From: Ophiothrix spiculata
Taxonomy: Eukaryota; Echinodermata; Ophiuroidea; Amphilepidida; Ophiotrichidae
DNA length: 61,664 nt
Reading direction: 5' to 3' (one strand)
Assembly: GCA_000969725.1 (NCBI GenBank)
Contig: JXSR01S007429.1
Made by a program: the position numbers and the translations under genes. The notes under the pieces are model-generated. The model worked only from the letters and a program-made list of their open reading frames with translations. It did no database searches and was not told the DNA's origin. Positions 10,630-21,730 of this stretch are shown piece after piece (position 1 is the stretch's first letter; each line of letters begins with the position of its first letter).

Positions 10630-11200
10630 ATTGTATTGTTATGAAATTTTTAAAGCAATGGTTACTGACTTCTTTCGTGTCACTTTTTATATAACAGTCA
10701 AGAGTACATATCGATTTATAAAATGATAGCATAAGAAACATGAATACTCCATGACAAACACATTTTATTAACGTTTAGAAAATAAATAAAAAAATAGCGT
10801 TAATTTAGATAGATAGCGTTTAAATTTAGATTTTAGACATTTGAAATTCAACATCTGGTTGTTGATTAGAGAACATGATATATTTAAAAATGTGAATCGT
10901 CTTAAGATTCAGTTTCATGCTTATTCATTAGCCTAAATGGATCTTAATTAGGTATTCATAATTTGAAATAATAATAATTATTATATATCTTTGATATATT
11001 AATAAAAGAAGAAATACAATTTACTGGAAATATCCCATCAGAACTCCATCATGAGCAGTGACGTAACCAGACTTTCAATATTGGTAGTGCACACCTTTGG
11101 TTACATGAATGTAATAGGTTAATAACAATTATATACGAATATATTCCAATTGAGGTATTTTTAATCTGCATCAATATACTTAAGAGGTATTTTTCTTTAA
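10630..11200. other. Unannotated AT-rich stretch
   Basis: I see no gene or structured repeat before the promoter region of copy B. Confidence 0.4.
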
Positions 11201-12460
11201 TTTTGGAAATTTGTATTAGAGTGGCTGACATCATAACATTAAATTGTTATTTATATAGTAACTCATCTGATATATATCTCTCTATAATGACTTTGAGGAA
11301 ACATTCGTTGTTATGTCTATTACAGAATGTCACACTAAGCCGTTTCTTGAGTATATTAAATGTTATCGACGTGACATCATGTTATGCATACTGGCGCGTA
11401 ACAATTCATGTCATGAACATGTATAACACAGAATTTATAATAGCGCAGAGGTTTTGGCAAAGCTCAATAGACTGGTTATGAAAGGACAAACATCCCACAC
11501 ATTTTTGGGGTTGTTGAAAAATTCTTGGATTCTTAGCTATACATATCTGTTGCAATGTTGATAGTATTAACAGTGCAATGCTTAAAGGGACTGGCCTAGA
11601 TTCTTCCCACTTATTTGTTACCTACATATTTTTTTACTTTAATCGATAGAACATGTTTATAGTAATATAACCTACAAGTAGTTTTCCATGATTTTGAGGA
11701 ATATTGTAGAAAATTGCAATTCTTTACCTACTTTATTTTTTGTCGCCGGAGACAAAAAGTGGCGTGAAAACAGTGTTTCTACTTAAAAAAATCTTGTTTC
11801 TACACATGTGATGGCCAAACAAATTATTTTTGATGAAATTGTTCTCTTTTAATATGTATTGAATATTGGCTAGAGGCTTTGTTTGATATTTTATCTGGTT
11901 AATCCATCTGAGGTAGAAATTTAGGATTCAGAAACACAGGATAGAACGATATATTGCAAATTAGTTCTCTCTCAATTTGAACCATTTGTGTGTAAATTTT
12001 TGAAGTGTTTTGAATTTTATTATACTTTTAGCTATATTTAGAGTATTTCTAGGAGTTTTTAATTCTAGGTGGAATCTAGACTAGTCCCTTTAATACAGAG
12101 TGCTGAAAAGACACACCGACAAGCACATGTTTGGAGTAACTGAACGTGGAATATTTGTCCGTTACCGAATACAAGTCTCTGACATTGTGAAAACTCTTTC
12201 CTGGACTAAACACACCGAGGAGAGATAATGAAATGAGAAATTTTAAATTTATTCCTGAATTTTAGTTCAGATGTGCGTACTTGTTTCGAAAATTGATCAC
12301 AAGTATAAAGCTCTATCTGATCGATACGTTTTTTTCAATGTGGAGTGGTAGAATAAAAATGAATCAACTTATTCTATATTGAGTTTGTGAGATATTTGAC
12401 AATCTCGCAAGGAATACCTTTTTAGAACATGAACGGAATCAACAACAGCGTAGCGTTTCT
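11200..12460 (+). pseudogene. Promoter region of gene copy B, first exon lost
   Basis: 11200-11590 aligns with 26215-26620 and 20080-20240, including TTGTATTAGAGT, ATAATGACTTTGA, TGTCACACTAAG and TTAAATGTTATCGACGTG. At 12405-12450 the core promoter is recognisable: CCTTTTTAGAACAT..CGGAATCAAC aligns with the A and D cores. The TATA word has decayed to GAATACC. Where the ATG and leader should follow, a tRNA-type SINE begins. Copy B therefore has no usable first exon like those of A and D. Confidence 0.5.
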
Positions 12461-12461
12461 T

Positions 12462-12716
12462 TAAATCCCTCACCTTTCACCACTGGGGCCCGGGTTCGAT
12501 TCCCGGTCGGACCTAGGTTGTACGTAAATTTGGTTGTCGATCCATACTCGTCCTTGCAGGTTTTCTCCGAGCACTTCGGTTTCCTCCTGCATCTAAGTTC
12601 GAAAATTCTCTCCAATATTCTGTCTTTCACATAATGGAGGCGTTCCTTGAATTTAATGCATATGCACTATTTGGATTAGCCTGGCTCTCCGCTAAATGTT
12701 ATAAGTAATAAAATAA
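12462..12716 (+). mobile_element. tRNA-derived SINE, head incomplete
   Basis: It holds a strong pol III B box (GGGTTCGATTCCC at about 12493) followed by a tail with GGTTTTCTCCGAGCACTTCG and GTTTCCTCCTGCAT, a module often seen in invertebrate SINE-like repeats. It ends in an A/T-rich tail near 12716. The A box is not convincing, so the 5' end is truncated or decayed. A fragment of the same tail is at 30250-30310. Confidence 0.6.
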
Positions 12717-13228
12717 ATTATTAATTGATGACAGCTTATTACCCTATATAGATATTTTTAAAATGATGTGTTGTATTATTTATTTGTTTATTGAAATTAT
12801 TTGAATGATTCCCTTAAGTACAGGTTTCTTTCAATATTATTTGAAGCCGCAGCTTCTTTAGCGAACAATGTCAAATGTCAATCCACATTCCCTCAAAACA
12901 CCAACACAATCAGACTTTGGTTAGTATTTATAAACGGCTGCCTATTCCCATGACATGGAATTCTTGTAAACGATTAATAATAGGCCTAATAATAATTAAA
13001 ATTTATTTTTGATTTCAATTATTTAAGAATAAGACTCTTTCTTGGTTCAAGAAATATTTAAAAACAATAGAAAACTTGACCATTTATCAATACCAAACAT
13101 TTTGATTAAACGTCTGTACCACACCAAAAGTACAACGTTATTGAAGTGAACGATAAAACATCGATCAGAGTATATTTTATTTAGTGACGCATCATGTCCC
13201 TCACCGAACGTTTCTCTGAAACAAATAA

Positions 13229-13444
13229 GGGACGTACCATTAGATTTCCAGGGGGGAACAGGAACTTGGGTTCGGGGTTGATTTTTTTCGCGTCCCGTTC
13301 GGAGGCGAATTTGTTTTCTTGGAAATTACTGTTTTTTTCCCTATTCCATGTTCAGGGGTGAATTTTTTTTTCTTCTGCCTATGGAGGGGGATTTTTTTTC
13401 CTAAAAACTTCCTGCTCCCCCCTGGAAATCTAATGGTGCGCCCC
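13229..13444. mobile_element. Harbinger-like MITE (TAA TSD)
   Basis: TAA flanks both sides (13226-13228 and 13445-13447). The ends are GGGACGTACCATTAGATTTC and the inverse of GGGGCGCACCATTAGATTTC, followed by G-rich and T-rich blocks. The TWA target duplication and GGG start fit PIF/Harbinger. 216 bases, non-coding. Confidence 0.65.
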
Positions 13445-13964
13445 TAATTTGATTAGAAAATAAAATATGAAGACTGCTGCCATTACAGATAAGGAGAAAC
13501 ATACTTTCGCTGAGTTCTTGTTCAGTGTAAATTCAATATCGTGCTGTGTAATTTAATCAAAACAAACTTGTTGTGGTCGTTGAACGTGTATAAATTGGAT
13601 TGATGAAGAGACATATTGACATTTTGCAACATATATAATCAAATTCTGACAGTTGAAAACAAAAAGAAGTCTAATATCTTAGTAACTTAAAAGTGTCAAT
13701 TATTCTATGTGAAGATTAATAAATAAACTAATAAATTCCAAATGAATTAAAATGAAAGAAAAACCCTGCTATTATTCATAATCCCTTGACAGCCAATGTT
13801 GTCTAATAGACGGGTTGCCTTGACCCTTGACCCCTCCCCCAGATAACCTTTGACTCGACTCACAAAGCTACATGTGCTTCTCTTCAAGGACCATTTCGAC
13901 CAAGTCGCATGAAAATCAGACAAAGTAAATATATTCGCTGCTAAATCTTGTAATTTTGACAACG
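13445..13964. other. Unannotated stretch with a common repeat fragment
   Basis: 13795-13945 (in reverse) resembles 17318-17410, both with TGACCTTTG..-type words and TCTGATTTTCATG.GACTT. The minus-strand open frame here looks like this repeat and not like a gene. Confidence 0.4.
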
Positions 13965-14566
13965 GGCTCATTCCAGTGAAAATGAAACTGATTATGACTT
14001 CAACCAAAAATTCAACTTTTTTATACGACCACATAGGTTTTCAGACACACGTTTGTTACTTGGTACGTGAAAAGTATTTTCTAATCAGAAGTTTTTCTAT
14101 CCGTGCATGAATGAGCGCTCGAGCACATGTTTTAATTCAAAAATGTCACAAACGTTACCAAAAAGTTACACCAAAATGTCACAAACGTTACCAAACAAAA
14201 CATTACATTAAAAGAAATCCTGACTATAGAATTTTCTACCACTATTAAGAAATATTTTAAATTTGTTACCCATCATCTGCGAAAAGCGCAATAAAAAAAT
14301 TCGCTATCATGTCAGAGAATTTTTACTTTGAAGTCATTTGGAGCACAAAAACAAACAAACACACATTTCCGTGTGATGTCACAAACTTTACTGAACGTTA
14401 CATGGACTTTATTCAGTATTTTGGCAATTAATTTAATTTTTGAACACCTACATGTCTTGATCCCACAAGTGACCACCATTATCAACAACAAACTCGTGGA
14501 TGTAATGTTTATGCTATAGGTTCTTTGGTAATTTAAAAGATAAATTTTTAAAATTTTCGGTCACAA
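13965..14566 (+). mobile_element. Repeat 'R', copy 3
   Basis: It is a full-length relative of 6288-6886, starting GGCTCATTCCAGTGAAAA and ending ATTTTCGGTCACAA. It keeps the GTCACAAACGTTACC words. Confidence 0.6.
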
Positions 14567-14629
14567 TAATTATGCGTAAATTTAAAAATGACGCACGTGT
14601 AAGACCGCGTTTTATTAAAGCGCAAGATA

Positions 14630-14793
14630 CAGTACGCCAAAAGTACGCTAAAAGCTGGGGATAAATATTTTGAAATTGTGTCCACCACCGCTGATATCAG
14701 CGCACTCGTTTCCGACACCATTTCTGCTCAAGGTCACCTTAAGAACGTTAGACGTACGTTTGGCTCTGTACATTAATATGTGACAGAGCCCTT
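14630..14793. mobile_element. Fragment of the TGTGACAGAGCCC MITE
   Basis: The right terminus GTACGTTTGGCTCTG..TGTGACAGAGCCCTT is shared with 18650-18716 and with the complete element at 25751-25886. The left terminus is not seen. Confidence 0.45.
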
Positions 14794-14798
14794 AGGTA

Positions 14799-15104
14799 TT
14801 AATTCGGCACACACTTCGATCCTTCTTCTCTCAGCACAGACAATTTTATACTGTCTCTTAGATGCAATTTGTTAACAATTTTTATCCCACAATCACGACA
14901 ACATATCATTTCCCAGACATAGTTCTCTATACGGATTATCAGTATGCAATTGCATTGAGCGATCATTGCATCATTTTGGCGAAGTAAATGTATCCTTTCT
15001 TTACAATTATCAAAAATTATAGACCTGAGCTCATTTAATGAAGTGAAAATGTGTTTTTTGGAAAAGCCCCAAAATTTCCCTTGCTTATCAAGTCTATTGC
15101 TCAT
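14799..15104 (-). CDS. Unrecognised 101-residue open frame
   Basis: The frame starts at ATG 15104 and ends at 14799 with no internal stop, unusually long for this AT-rich DNA. It reads WGFSKKHIFTSLNELRSII near the start, then DAMIAQCNCILIIRIENYVW, ICCRDCG and VNKLHLRDSIKL. The CNC and CCRDC groups could bind metal, but I cannot assign a family. It may be an exon or a remnant of a multicopy element. There is no signal peptide and no visible paralogue in the window. Confidence 0.3.
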   Translation of the reverse strand: MSNRLDKQGKFWGFSKKHIFTSLNELRSIIFDNCKERIHLLRQNDAMIAQCNCILIIRIENYVWEMICCRDCGIKIVNKLHLRDSIKLSVLREEGSKCVPN

Positions 15105-15310
15105 TTTTATTATAAATTCAGCTTCCCCGAATACGATGTGGATGAAACGTTTAAATTATATAGAGCATAAAAGAGCATAAAAAACTTGTTTAATTAGATT
15201 TTTGGTGATTAAACTTATTGAAGCAGAAGAAAATTCGAGAAATCCCCAGAGTCAAAACTACTATCATGTTATTAGTTTGATAATTAAAACGTAGAAGACT
15301 TTAAGCAACA

Positions 15311-15565
15311 CATTACAAGTTACTTGCCTTAAACTTTTGTACCGTTGATTTCGACATTTCACCGGTAATAAATCATCCAATATTTAGTCAAAAACCCACT
15401 AAGTTACCATTTTTCATGTCTTGAAGGTCAGGAATATGCCTTGAAGGTATAATTGTGTCCTCAGGTAGACCACATAGTAGTGGGTGGGCTAAATATTGGA
15501 TGATTTATTACCAGTGAAATGTCAAAATCAGTGGTACAAAAGTTTAAGGCAAGTAACGTGTAATG
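15311..15565. mobile_element. Foldback MITE with 75-base arms
   Basis: The arms start CATTACAAGTTACTTGCC and its inverse and continue through TTAAACTTTTGTACC, CATTTCACCGGTAATAAATC and ATCCAATATTTAG. A short loop with GTCTTGAAGGTCAG / CCTTGAAGGTAT lies between them. No target duplication is certain. Confidence 0.6.
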
Positions 15566-15640
15566 AGATATCATAGACAACAAAAACGTAGACAAAAATG
15601 CTATGTTTTTCTGGGGTTAATGTTGATTTTCTACTTTATA

Positions 15641-15958
15641 TGTTATCGTCCATACCAAACCAGCCGTAAATGCAGCCTCTTGACATTGTTTTATTAAACA
15701 TTTGAAAGACCAAGGATTAAAATGACATCTCAATGAATTTTACTCGATTTCCAGAAGTCGTTATGGTCCGTCAAAGGTTGTCATGGAGTAAAATGTAGCC
15801 TATAACTGAGATAAACGTGTTCAAAGATAAGCAAGCCCTATATTTTCTGTTGATTGTCCTAAAATATACAGAAATTGTGAATTTGTCGACCTTGACATGT
15901 ATTTGCACCTGTAATTAAGTTTACTGCATTAATGGCTCGTTTGGGATGGACGGTCACA
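15641..15958 (-). mobile_element. Family C MITE (TA-flanked), reverse copy
   Basis: TA flanks both ends. The ends are TGTTATCGTCCATACCAAAC and the inverse of TGTGACCGTCCATCCCAAAC. The interior matches 23100-23440 and 37946-38374. A TA target duplication suggests the Tc1/mariner group, but superfamily is inferred only. Confidence 0.65.
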
Positions 15959-15964
15959 TATTTA

Positions 15965-16200
15965 CTTCTCCCAACCCTGTGTGAATGAAACTGTTTAAAT
16001 TACATAGAGCATAAAACTCTTTCCTTTATTAGATTTTAGTGATTAAACTTATCGAAGCAGATGTGAATGAAGTAACTCATCTGAAAAAGGAAAGAGCCAA
16101 TTATTTACAATTAACCTTCAACCGCGATTCTCTTTTTTATAAGTCTGAAAGTTAACATAAAGATGACAACAACTTAGCCTTTCTTATAATGATCTATTAT
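15965..16200 (+). repeat. Repeated module, copy 3 of 3
   Basis: It shares TGTTTAAATTACATAGAGCA, ATTAAACTTATCGAAGCAG and CTTCAACCGCGA with 5840-6140 and partly with 15120-15300. An open frame runs across it (EADVNEVTHLKKERANYLQL) and on for about 16 more codons. It may be a decayed exon. Confidence 0.35.
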
Positions 16201-17268
16201 GTACTTTGGATTTGTGGTCGAAATAAATGCACATAAAATATCGCTTTTTGTTCGGTTCATGGTTAGGATCACGTTTCTGATGGGACCTTATACTTTTTCC
16301 CATATTCTCATCCCCCTCGTCTCAACAAAAAGTAGTAGGCCCTACACCTGTTGCAGGTAGGGAAAGGTGTAGTATGAATATTAGTCCCTCATTGTTATTG
16401 TCCCGATTGTAAAGTTAAGTATAGGCTAGTATCTCTCACGCAACATTAGTTTCATGCTTTATTAATATATAGGTTATGGTCTGTGGACTTAAGATCCTAG
16501 GGCTATGGGACGTTTACATCGGGATTCTTTGATGTCAATAAAAACTCATATTTTTCCGATTGTAATGTATATCCAAGTTCTACCTTCAATTTGTTGTTTG
16601 ATTTAGGGATTTGGCATAGAAAGTTACTGGTGAACCTATTCTTGATCCACAGGGCTGCATACTTTCTGTGCCACTAAAGAAATAAGTAGAAACAATGAAA
16701 TTTTATAAACCATTTCAGAGTTACAGGTCAATTATCTAAAAGTATACTTAAAAAACATACTAAAAACTTGTTATAATTCAAACACAATTTATTCTATTTC
16801 ATAATACGTGCTGTTCTATTTTGTTGTGACGTCTGAAAAATACACATAAAGGGATACTTTGGTGTGTGTTTGTTTGTAGGTTTGGGTGGGCGGGGGTCAA
16901 AATGTTAACCTTTTACAAAAGTAATCACGGTTTCAATATACTTCATTGGACCCAGTGATCCTTGTGTCGAAGCAAGCAGACGACGGTGGCCGCGTAATAA
17001 ATTGCCTGTTTACCGGACTGTTTACTCAGATTTAATGCGTAGTCATCCGTGGTATCGCCCGTATATTTCAATGCGTATATAAAAAGAAAAGTAGTTCTTT
17101 ATAATAATCGGAATGTCTTTTTAGTTTTCTGGGGTTGAAGTCCCAACCCCAACGGTTGTGAAATCTACACATGTTTATACACTAAGTAAGGGCATAAAAT
17201 TAAATTTTTGAGAGTTAGTTAAAATTCAAGTGTTTTGAATGGGAGTTTTAAAATCTGCTGACGTCACG
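16200..17268. other. Unannotated, with a 165-base direct repeat near its end
   Basis: 16978-17143 is nearly identical to 19100-19270 (GTAATAAATTGCC, CATCCGTGGTATCGCCCGTA, TTAGTTTTCTGGGGTTGAAG). The rest shows nothing I can name. Confidence 0.5.
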
Positions 17269-17318
17269 NNNNNNNNNNNNNNNNNNNNNNNNNNNNNNNN
17301 NNNNNNNNNNNNNNNNNN
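17269..17318. other. Assembly gap (50 N)
   Basis: Fifty undetermined bases. Confidence 1.
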
Positions 17319-17730
17319 TGGGGTCAATGACCTTTGGTGGTCAAAATTATAAAATCGGTCAGTAAGTCCTTGCTTTATCTGATTTTCATGGGACTTTGTC
17401 ACAACTCATCTAGGGATCATTAGTAGTTAATGACTTTACCGTTGGTGCGTTCCAAAGTAACGTTTAATAAGACCATGCGCGTTAATCCTGACGGTGCAGG
17501 GTTCAAAGCGCACTGTGCTTAAGGCACTAGTCATTGCTTAAAAAATACCAATTTTTTGCTTAATATCTCAAAAAGTAAGTCGGTGACCATATTTTTTTTA
17601 TTACGGTTTTTTAAAGAATTATATAAGGACCAAAACATATGTGAAAAAGAGAGAAAAAATAGAGCCGTTTTGTAATAATAAGTGTTTTCTCTTATTTATT
17701 TTGATTTTACCATAGAAGTCAATGGTAAAA

Positions 17731-18389
17731 AGTGCACTCTTAGAAGGCCGGTATCAAATATACGAGTAGTTTTCGGGATCATTTTATTTTGATCCTTTAA
17801 GGATCACTTTTGATCCAACGTGGATCGTTTTGATACTTTTTCGGATCAAAATATACAAATGGATCAAATTCACCAGGATCATTTTTGATCCTTTTTTAGG
17901 ATCATTTTATTTTGATCCTTTTTGATTACAATATCAAAGTTTTGATCCGTATTTCTGGTTTACTTTGATATGGAAAGGATGAGCTCATATTTGATACCGC
18001 GTTTGGATCCAACGTGATCTTTTGTTTCATATTTGAGTACACCCCATATCCACTACAAAGCCGGGAATGTATACAATGGTATACAAATACGATAATTTCA
18101 TCACACTTGATGACTGCCTGTTCCGTGGGCGAGTGGTTAGAGCGTTGGTCATTTTAATTGGTAATTATACATGGTGCACATGCGGCGTGGGTTCAAACCC
18201 TGCTAGGGTCACTTCAGTGAGATGTTTTTAGGCAGATCTTTTTTATAAGAAATATTTGATCCTTTTTTCGGATCAAGAATTTTGATCCTTATTTTTGGAT
18301 CACTCTGATCCTTAAAAGGTAAGCTCATATTTGATACCTTCAAAATTGATCCTTTTTGTCTCATATTTAATCCTTCCTTTCTAAGAGTG
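17731..18389. mobile_element. GATC-iteron element, copy 1, with inserted tRNA-like DNA
   Basis: TGGTAAAA flanks it (17723-17730 and 18390-18397). The ends are CACTCTTAGAAGG and the inverse TTTCTAAGAGTG. The body is packed with GGATCAAA / TTTGATCC words in both orientations. It aligns with 31019-31357 but carries about 310 extra bases near its right end, including a tRNA-like head (18121-18213). No transposase. The 8-base duplication does not settle the superfamily. Confidence 0.6.
18121..18213 (+). repeat. tRNA-like sequence (SINE head)
   Basis: TGGGCGAGTGGTTAGAGCG resembles an A box and GTGGGTTCAAACCC a B box, at tRNA-like spacing with a long variable part. The acceptor arms do not pair, so I do not call a functional tRNA. 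Confidence 0.5.
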
Positions 18390-18535
18390 TGGTAAAACAT
18401 AGTGTTTTGTAAATAGAATTATCTAGTAAATAAGTCGGTGACCCCCCTTTAAACACCATATATCAAAAAATAAGAAAAATAAATAAAGGAATTATATCTG
18501 TGCTAGGCCACTTAATCCCACTATTGTTTTGTTTT

Positions 18536-18716
18536 ATATATACATTATTGTTCGTTATTTGGTCGTTAGAAATACGGTCAATACGTTATCTATACGGTTG
18601 TGTACGTTATGTATACGTTTATTTCGCTATCCATACTGCACACATTCAGTATTTGCCAGTTTTGTACGTTATTTGTACGTTTTGGCTCTACACGGTGATG
18701 TGTGACAGAGCCCTCA
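18536..18716. mobile_element. Fragment of the TGTGACAGAGCCC MITE
   Basis: The right end GTACGTTTTGGCTCTACACG..TGTGACAGAGCCCT matches the inverse of the left end of the element at 25751. Internal GTACGTTA / ATACG words recur. The left terminal repeat is missing. Confidence 0.45.
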
Positions 18717-18810
18717 GTATATATTTGAAAATGACAGCCTGACCAGTGAACGTTGTGCTTTGGTGAAGATTGTTGGCTGCTGAGCTGTTGAGGCTTGTTC
18801 TTTGTGTTAC

Positions 18811-18973
18811 GCCGAAATCGCGTGATGGCCGAGATCACGCGATTTCGGCAAACGCTTGCCGAACACACGTGATGACGGCATAATGCATGCCGAAATCACG
18901 CGATTTCGGCAAAAAAAGTGCCTGCCGAAATCACGTGATCACGGCAGACAAATTTTGCTGAAATCACGTGATT
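18811..18973. repeat. Cluster of GCCGAAATCACGTGATTTCGGC-type palindromes
   Basis: At least eight half-sites of GCCGAAATCACG / CGTGATTTCGGC are packed into about 160 bases, with CACGTG or CACGCG centres and variable spacers. A second cluster is at 19497-19566. They are too regular to be chance in AT-rich DNA. They may be iterons of a transposon or binding sites. Confidence 0.6.
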
Positions 18974-19496
18974 TAGACAAAATATTGTTTTTTCACCGTG
19001 TACTTACTGTTTTGGTACAAAAGCGCATGCGTTTAACCAGCCTGCATTCAGAAAATTGTGAAATCATCTGGATATCATATTTGTGTATTATGCTATGATC
19101 ATGATCAGAGGAGGGTGGCTGCGTAATAAATTGCCTATTTACCCAGACTGTTTACTCAGATTTGATTCGTATTCATCCGTGGTATCGCCCGTATATTTCA
19201 ATGCGTAAATAACAAGAGAAGTAGTTCTTCAAAACATTCAGAATATCTTTTTAGTTTTCTGGGGTTGAAGCACAGCAAGCTGAAACCATATATTAAGCTC
19301 TTCCTCTAGGACCACAGAGCATCATGCATGATTTAATAAATATTCAATTTGCTTAATGGCCTAGCTACAGATTGCGCACGTACGAAATTAAATCATTCGA
19401 CTCGATCTTGTTCAACACACAGCCTGTTACCACAATGGTTACAAGCTGGATATAGCGCACGAATTGTACGATATAAAACCGGAAATTGGTGATTTA

Positions 19497-19566
19497 CCGA
19501 TATCACGCCATTTCGGCATTCGCTCTGCCGAAATCGCGCGATGACATATATCATGCGATTTCGGCA
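19497..19566. repeat. Second cluster of the same palindromes
   Basis: It holds three to four half-sites of the same kind (CATTTCGGCATTC, GCCGAAATCGCGCGATGA, CATGCGATTTCGGC), about 530 bases after the first cluster. Confidence 0.55.
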
Positions 19567-19569
19567 TAA

Positions 19570-20079
19570 CATTTGCATACATAACAAAATGCTTTACATA
19601 CAACATAAGATAAATGCAGGATGACGTCACTTTTCTTTCTCATAGATTAGCATTTTTTAAATCATGTTGTAGAGAAAACCTCCATGGAAAACAGCTGCTT
19701 TTGATGCATTATACATGTAAACTGCGAAAAGCACATTGAACATCTGTTTAATTTATTTGAAATGTCAGTCTACATTTAATTTGATGTCGCCATATGTGCG
19801 TTGACATTCGATAATACACTGGTAATACTCTATGCATCTGTCACAAGTCGTGAAATACTTTGCAATCGTATCAAGGATTATCCCGTCAGCATTCAACTAC
19901 CTTTGCATCTCACCGAATTGTGAATATTCGCAAAAGTTGTTAAGTATGAAGTGACAAAGCAATTTACTGATAATATTCTGACTGTTTACGCCTGTATGTT
20001 GAATATTATGTTTTTGTATTTGCAAATAAATATATATCTAAAACAGTAATAGTTTACTATTGTTTTGAAAATTTGTATT
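19570..20079. other. Unannotated stretch
   Basis: No gene or structured repeat was recognised. Confidence 0.4.
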
Positions 20080-20280
20080 AGAGTTGTTGACAGAATAATA
20101 TAACATCAAATTACTTTTTACAAAATAACAAATCTGATATTTATCTCTCTATAATGACTTTGATGAAACATGTTACAGAATGTCACACTAAGGCGTTTCT
20201 TGAGTAAATTAAATGCTATCGACGTGATATCATAAAATGCATGCTGATCGCTTATTCGTTTATAAGATAATTTTTAAGAA
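20080..20280 (+). pseudogene. Distal promoter remnant of gene copy C, first exon absent
   Basis: It aligns with 11200-11390 and 26215-26390 (TTGTATTAGAGTTG, CTATAATGACTTTGATGAAAC, TGTCACACTAAGGCGTTTCTT). The expected core promoter and signal-peptide exon do not follow. Instead DNA matching the later part of copy D (28670 on) begins near 20640. A deletion between about 20280 and 20640 would explain this. Confidence 0.5.
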
Positions 20281-20639
20281 CGGAATAATAATGAATTCAG
20301 ATAGCAAACACAGAAAAAACATTTTAAAGCATTTTCTATTAATATGGTAATAGCTTGAATTATCGAATTGGAGATATTAGCCGTAACATTAAAAATACTT
20401 ATTCAAAATAGTTCGTGCATATTTTATATTACATGGCAGTAAGCCAAAATAATACACAAATTATGAACGATTTATGTACAAAAATAATAATACGCAGTGA
20501 TATGGTGTTAATCAATCCTAATCAATCATTGGTAGTCTCTTACACAATACAAAACCACCAGTTCACAATATTGTAGAATATAAGTGATATGTTATGGATC
20601 TCATAACAGAGTCATAACTTTAATACTAAATATTGAAAC

Positions 20640-21100
20640 TAATCTATAAATGTAATAATATTGCTTTAGAATTATTAATCTAGTTATTCACAATAACTCA
20701 ACAAATATGTATTTTTGTCAATTCAAAATAATTTAAAATAAACTGTATCACAATCTTGTAGGAAATGATATTCAACATTTTATTTATACATGTATTGGTA
20801 AGTCAGACAGAATATGTCTACTTATTTGTCAGAAATGTTTTAGTCCTTTGCATCAAATCAAGTTTTTCACTTGTAATATTCATGACGTTAAAACAAGTTT
20901 GTTTTGATATAATTTGAATAGATGTGAACTTCAACTGAAACATGTATGAATAACAGTATTTTCACTTTTTGTAAATGGTTTCTGTCTGTTTAAATCTTTG
21001 TAATGGAATTATCGGATTCAGAAATGTTTCCTGAGCCAAGAAATGCGTCACAAATTAAATAGAAAGTGTACTTCACTTAATTTGTGTAATTGAATAAATT
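20640..21100 (+). repeat. Block shared by copies C and D (with 28670-29160)
   Basis: Matching words include GAATTATTAATCTA, GTAATATTCATGACGT, TTTTGTAAATGGT and TTCAGAAATGTTT..AATGCGTCAC. The last could be a splice acceptor followed by a short open frame in both copies (EMFPEPRNASQIK and EMFSEAGNASRGIKY), each ending soon after. Exon status is unproven. Confidence 0.45.
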
Positions 21101-21730
21101 TTGTACTTCTGAAGTGTAATGTATGTAGGGAAGCGAATTTTTAATATCGCCCTACCACGTGTCTCTCAACGAAAAAACATCAACAATCGTTTGAAGTATT
21201 TGATATTTTTCCAGCTCTTGGTATATGAGCTGATATTCATATGAATTTTCCAAGCAAAGAATGTAGCGCGTTATATGATAATTGTTACTGATTTTTGTCC
21301 AAACATGCTACAGTAATCTACTACAATTATTCAGTTCACAATTGAACTTATAGTTCTTGACACTATTAAATCTTACACAGCAGAGCAGATATTATCAATA
21401 TAATCACTTCCAATGGAAACATCTAAAAATATTTTTGGCAGTATGAAGGCATAACCCCACGTAGCCCCGTTTTCAGTGTCTTATCCTACACCAACGCAGT
21501 GTCCAACATCGGTACGCCACAGACAAAAAAAAGGATTTCTTTATGGAAATCCGGTTTTTAACCTACACCATGAAATTTCGATAAATCCGAAAAATATATT
21601 ACGTAATAATCACAGAACTGGTTGAGGGGCATTTTCAGGGAGAAAGTTACGACTTACTGAGAGGAGAAAAGTTCAACAAGGAAACAAAAGGGCTCGGTAT
21701 TGCTAAAACAAATCAGTATCGACGCTAAAT

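Noticed and set aside
12439-12630. 63-residue minus-strand gene
   Set aside because: It is the SINE read backwards, including the B box.
13747-14034. 95-residue minus-strand gene
   Set aside because: It covers a common TGACCTTTG-type repeat and runs into the start of repeat R.
18121-18213. Functional tRNA gene
   Set aside because: A and B boxes are present but the acceptor stem does not pair. The same holds at 43950 and 40644, which are SINE heads.
18811-18973. CRISPR array
   Set aside because: Repeats are palindromic half-sites with no regular spacers, and the DNA is eukaryotic.
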